Shown: positions 6,795 through 8,776 of the stretch, piece after piece | Layout of the letters: each line of letters begins with the position of its first letter | Position numbering within the stretch: position 1 is the stretch's first letter | From: Chitinophagaceae bacterium | Lineage (GTDB): Bacteria; Bacteroidota; Bacteroidia; Chitinophagales; Chitinophagaceae | Length of the DNA: 8,776 nt | Assembly (NCBI GenBank): GCA_018061385.1 | Contig: JAGOUF010000059.1 | Location: 1-8,776, forward strand | Direction of reading: 5' to 3' | Translations under genes and position numbers: made by a program | The notes under the pieces: model-generated | Seen by the model: the letters and a program-made list of their open reading frames with translations, nothing else | The model's database searches: none | What the model was told of the DNA's origin: nothing

Positions 6795-8776
6795 TTAGAA
6801 TGATACGTTTGCTCCAAATACAAATGAACGACTACGAGGATATGCTGAATAATCTAATCCTGGTGTAAGTGGGCTTCTGCGTACACTTACTTCTGGATCG
6901 TAACCTGTATAGCTTGTTATTACTGCTAAATTATTGGCTGTACCATAAATACGTAATTTACTAATACCCAATTTAATTAAACTTTTTACAGGAACACTAT
7001 ACCCTAAAGTAATATTGTTTAGCCTTATAAACGAGCCATCTTCTATTGCCCATGAACTTGGATAAAATGCACCTGCACCAGTAATTGGTTGCCAAATTTT
7101 TGCATTGGCATTTGCAGCAGCTAATTGGTCTGGAGCAATACCATATACTAAATTATTGTTTACCCATTGTATTCTTGTACCATTGGCATCAATAGTTTTC
7201 CAACGCTCTGTCATAATATCTAACATGTTAGAACGATTGGTATAACCATTGGTGAATTCAATTTTATTGGCATTATAAATATCATTACCATAAGAAAAAT
7301 TGAAAAACACATTCATATCCCAATTTTTATAAGTAATGGTATTGGTGAACCCTCCAGTAAACTTAGGTGTTGGGTTGCCAATGATAGTTCTGTCATTGTT
7401 TACATCAATTGAACCATCGTTATTTAAATCTTTGAACTTAATAGAGCCTGGTTGTACCACACCAATAATTGGAGTTGCATTGGCAACACCTGCTTTTAAA
7501 GTATATTGGCCAGTTGTTGTATTGTAATCAAAATCGTTTACTGTATAAAAACCATCATTTACCAAACCCCACATTGAACCTACAGGGTCACCAATTCTAA
7601 CAATATAATCTGTTGGTTGACCTGAAACACCCCAACTTGGTGAAGGGAAGAAAGAATTTTGATTGGTACCTAAAGCGTTAACCACATTTTTATTGAAACT
7701 CATGTTTAAGCTAGTTGTCCAACTAAAAGTGTTTTTCTTTCTTAAAACATCTACATTCAATTGAAACTCAAAACCTTTATTTTGGGTTTTACCAATATTT
7801 TGAAGTTGAGTAGAATAACCATAAGTTGATGCTACAGGAACGTCTAACAATAAATCTTTACTATCATTAATATAATAATCGATACTTAAGTTTACTTTAT
7901 TACGGAACAATGTTAAATCGAAACCTAAATTGGTATTCACTAAAGATTCCCAACGCAATGCTTGATTCACTAAACTTGTAGATGTATATGCAGGTACTGA
8001 TTGACCATTGATACCATAATACAATAAATCGTTTCTAAAAGTAGTAAGGTATAAATAATCATTAATACGATTGTTACCTACTGAACCGTAGCCAACTCTA
8101 AACTTAAGATCGTTTAACCAATTAACCTCTTTCAAAAAGTTTTCATTCTTCATTCTCCAAGCAAAAGATGCAGATGGGAAATAACCCCATCTTTCTTCAG
8201 GTGCAAATTTTGAAGAGCCATCGGCACGAACATTAAATGTAAAGAAGTACTTTTTATTGTACGAGTAACTTACACGACTAAAGAAACTTAAACTAGTGTA
8301 TTTTGTTTTTATAAAACGAGGGTAACTTAAAATGTAAGTTCCTAGTGCTGCATTACCGAATGCTTCATCTTTATCAATTCCGTTAGGTAATAAATTATAG
8401 TTGCTTTGGTTTAAAGAAGTAGTTAACTCATAAGTTTCTTGTCCAATTAAAAAATCAAAATCATGTCTTTTCTTATAATTTTTTAATGCAAAAGATAAAA
8501 CGTTTGAATTGGTAATTGTTTGTGTTTTGGTAGAATCTAAATTTACAATTGGTTTACGACTACCAAAATTAACTGAGTATGAAGATGCTGAATCACTAAA
8601 TTGACGATCAATTAATTTTCTGCTATCAAACCCAAATGTTGATTTAAATGACCATCTTTTAGAAATTTGATAAGAAATATTTGCAGTTATATTTAACTGA
8701 TCGGTACTTTTTCTTCTGAACTCTGCATCAACCAATTGAAATGGATTAATAAGTGACAACCCATTTCCAGGATTGT
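6795..8776 (-). CDS. SusC/RagA-family TonB-linked outer-membrane transporter, 5' end outside the window
   Basis: The frame is open to the right edge: codons before the TTG at 8759 read NPGNG, so that TTG is not a start and the gene continues beyond the window. The visible 659 residues are the C-terminal beta-barrel part of a protein that is normally about 1000-1100 residues; the signal peptide, the carboxypeptidase-regulatory-like domain and the plug are missing. SusC landmarks include RADGSSKF (coded at 8205-8228), the following RWGYFPSASFAWR, FRVGYGSVGNNRI, the acidic loop DLNNDGSIDVNND (7392-7430), TIIGNPTPKFTGG with FNFSYGNDIYN, and the end GSFIRLNNITLGY through VFGANVSF, whose terminal Phe is the usual barrel-assembly signal. 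It imports oligosaccharides into the periplasm using TonB-ExbBD energy, with the SusD protein as lid. It is the first visible gene of the locus. Confidence 0.96.
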   Translation of the reverse strand, partial: NPGNGLSLINPFQLVDAEFRRKSTDQLNITANISYQISKRWSFKSTFGFDSRKLIDRQFSDSASSYSVNFGSRKPIVNLDSTKTQTITNSNVLSFALKNYKKRHDFDFLIGQETYELTTSLNQSNYNLLPNGIDKDEAFGNAALGTYILSYPRFIKTKYTSLSFFSRVSYSYNKKYFFTFNVRADGSSKFAPEERWGYFPSASFAWRMKNENFLKEVNWLNDLKFRVGYGSVGNNRINDYLYLTTFRNDLLYYGINGQSVPAYTSTSLVNQALRWESLVNTNLGFDLTLFRNKVNLSIDYYINDSKDLLLDVPVASTYGYSTQLQNIGKTQNKGFEFQLNVDVLRKKNTFSWTTSLNMSFNKNVVNALGTNQNSFFPSPSWGVSGQPTDYIVRIGDPVGSMWGLVNDGFYTVNDFDYNTTTGQYTLKAGVANATPIIGVVQPGSIKFKDLNNDGSIDVNNDRTIIGNPTPKFTGGFTNTITYKNWDMNVFFNFSYGNDIYNANKIEFTNGYTNRSNMLDIMTERWKTIDANGTRIQWVNNNLVYGIAPDQLAAANANAKIWQPITGAGAFYPSSWAIEDGSFIRLNNITLGYSVPVKSLIKLGISKLRIYGTANNLAVITSYTGYDPEVSVRRSPLTPGLDYSAYPRSRSFVFGANVSF

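Noticed and set aside
6776..6823. Upstream TTG start extending the SusD protein by 16 residues into the SusC gene
   Set aside because: The lipoprotein signal starts cleanly at the ATG at 6775; the extension has no signal-like character.
8757..8759. TTG as the start of the SusC gene
   Set aside because: The frame stays open upstream to the window edge, and the protein is in the middle of a SusC barrel, so this is an internal leucine codon.

Overview
The window is AT-rich DNA from a member of the Bacteroidota. The evidence is a SusC/SusD pair, a protein with a C-terminal type IX secretion (T9SS) sorting domain, the near absence of Shine-Dalgarno sequences, and -7 promoter boxes of the Bacteroidota form TAnnTTTG. 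The protein style (IolW-like oxidoreductase, Rossmann/DUF2520 protein, SusCD, T9SS type A domain) fits a Chitinophagaceae-like environmental lineage, but that finer placement is a guess.

The left part (1-2457) is housekeeping-like. A truncated Rossmann/DUF2520 gene (minus strand, running off the left edge) stands head to head with an alpha/beta hydrolase gene (plus), with only 17 bp between the start codons. The hydrolase gene meets, tail to tail, a Gfo/Idh/MocA oxidoreductase gene (minus) that resembles Bacillus IolW; only 9 bp separate the stop codons.

The right part (2633-8776, all minus strand) is a carbohydrate-uptake locus. In transcription order it holds a SusC-type TonB-dependent transporter (N-terminal part lies outside the window), a SusD-type surface lipoprotein 19 nt downstream, a strong palindromic terminator, a secreted T9SS-sorted protein with an unrecognised N-terminal domain, a second terminator that runs directly into a promoter-like box, and a Sec-exported CE8 pectin methylesterase. 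The esterase suggests that the locus handles pectin or methyl-esterified homogalacturonan: SusCD would bind and import oligosaccharides, the T9SS protein would act at the surface or outside the cell, and the esterase would remove methyl groups, probably in the periplasm. No pectate lyase, GH28 or regulator is visible, so either the locus extends past the right edge or the other enzymes are elsewhere.

Between the esterase and the oxidoreductase lies a 54-bp nested palindrome that looks like a REP-type repeat. No tRNA, rRNA, CRISPR array, insertion sequence or phage gene was seen, and no non-coding gap exceeds 175 bp. I do not see a clearly new defence or mobile system. The least explained items are the T9SS protein's N-terminal domain and the REP-like element.
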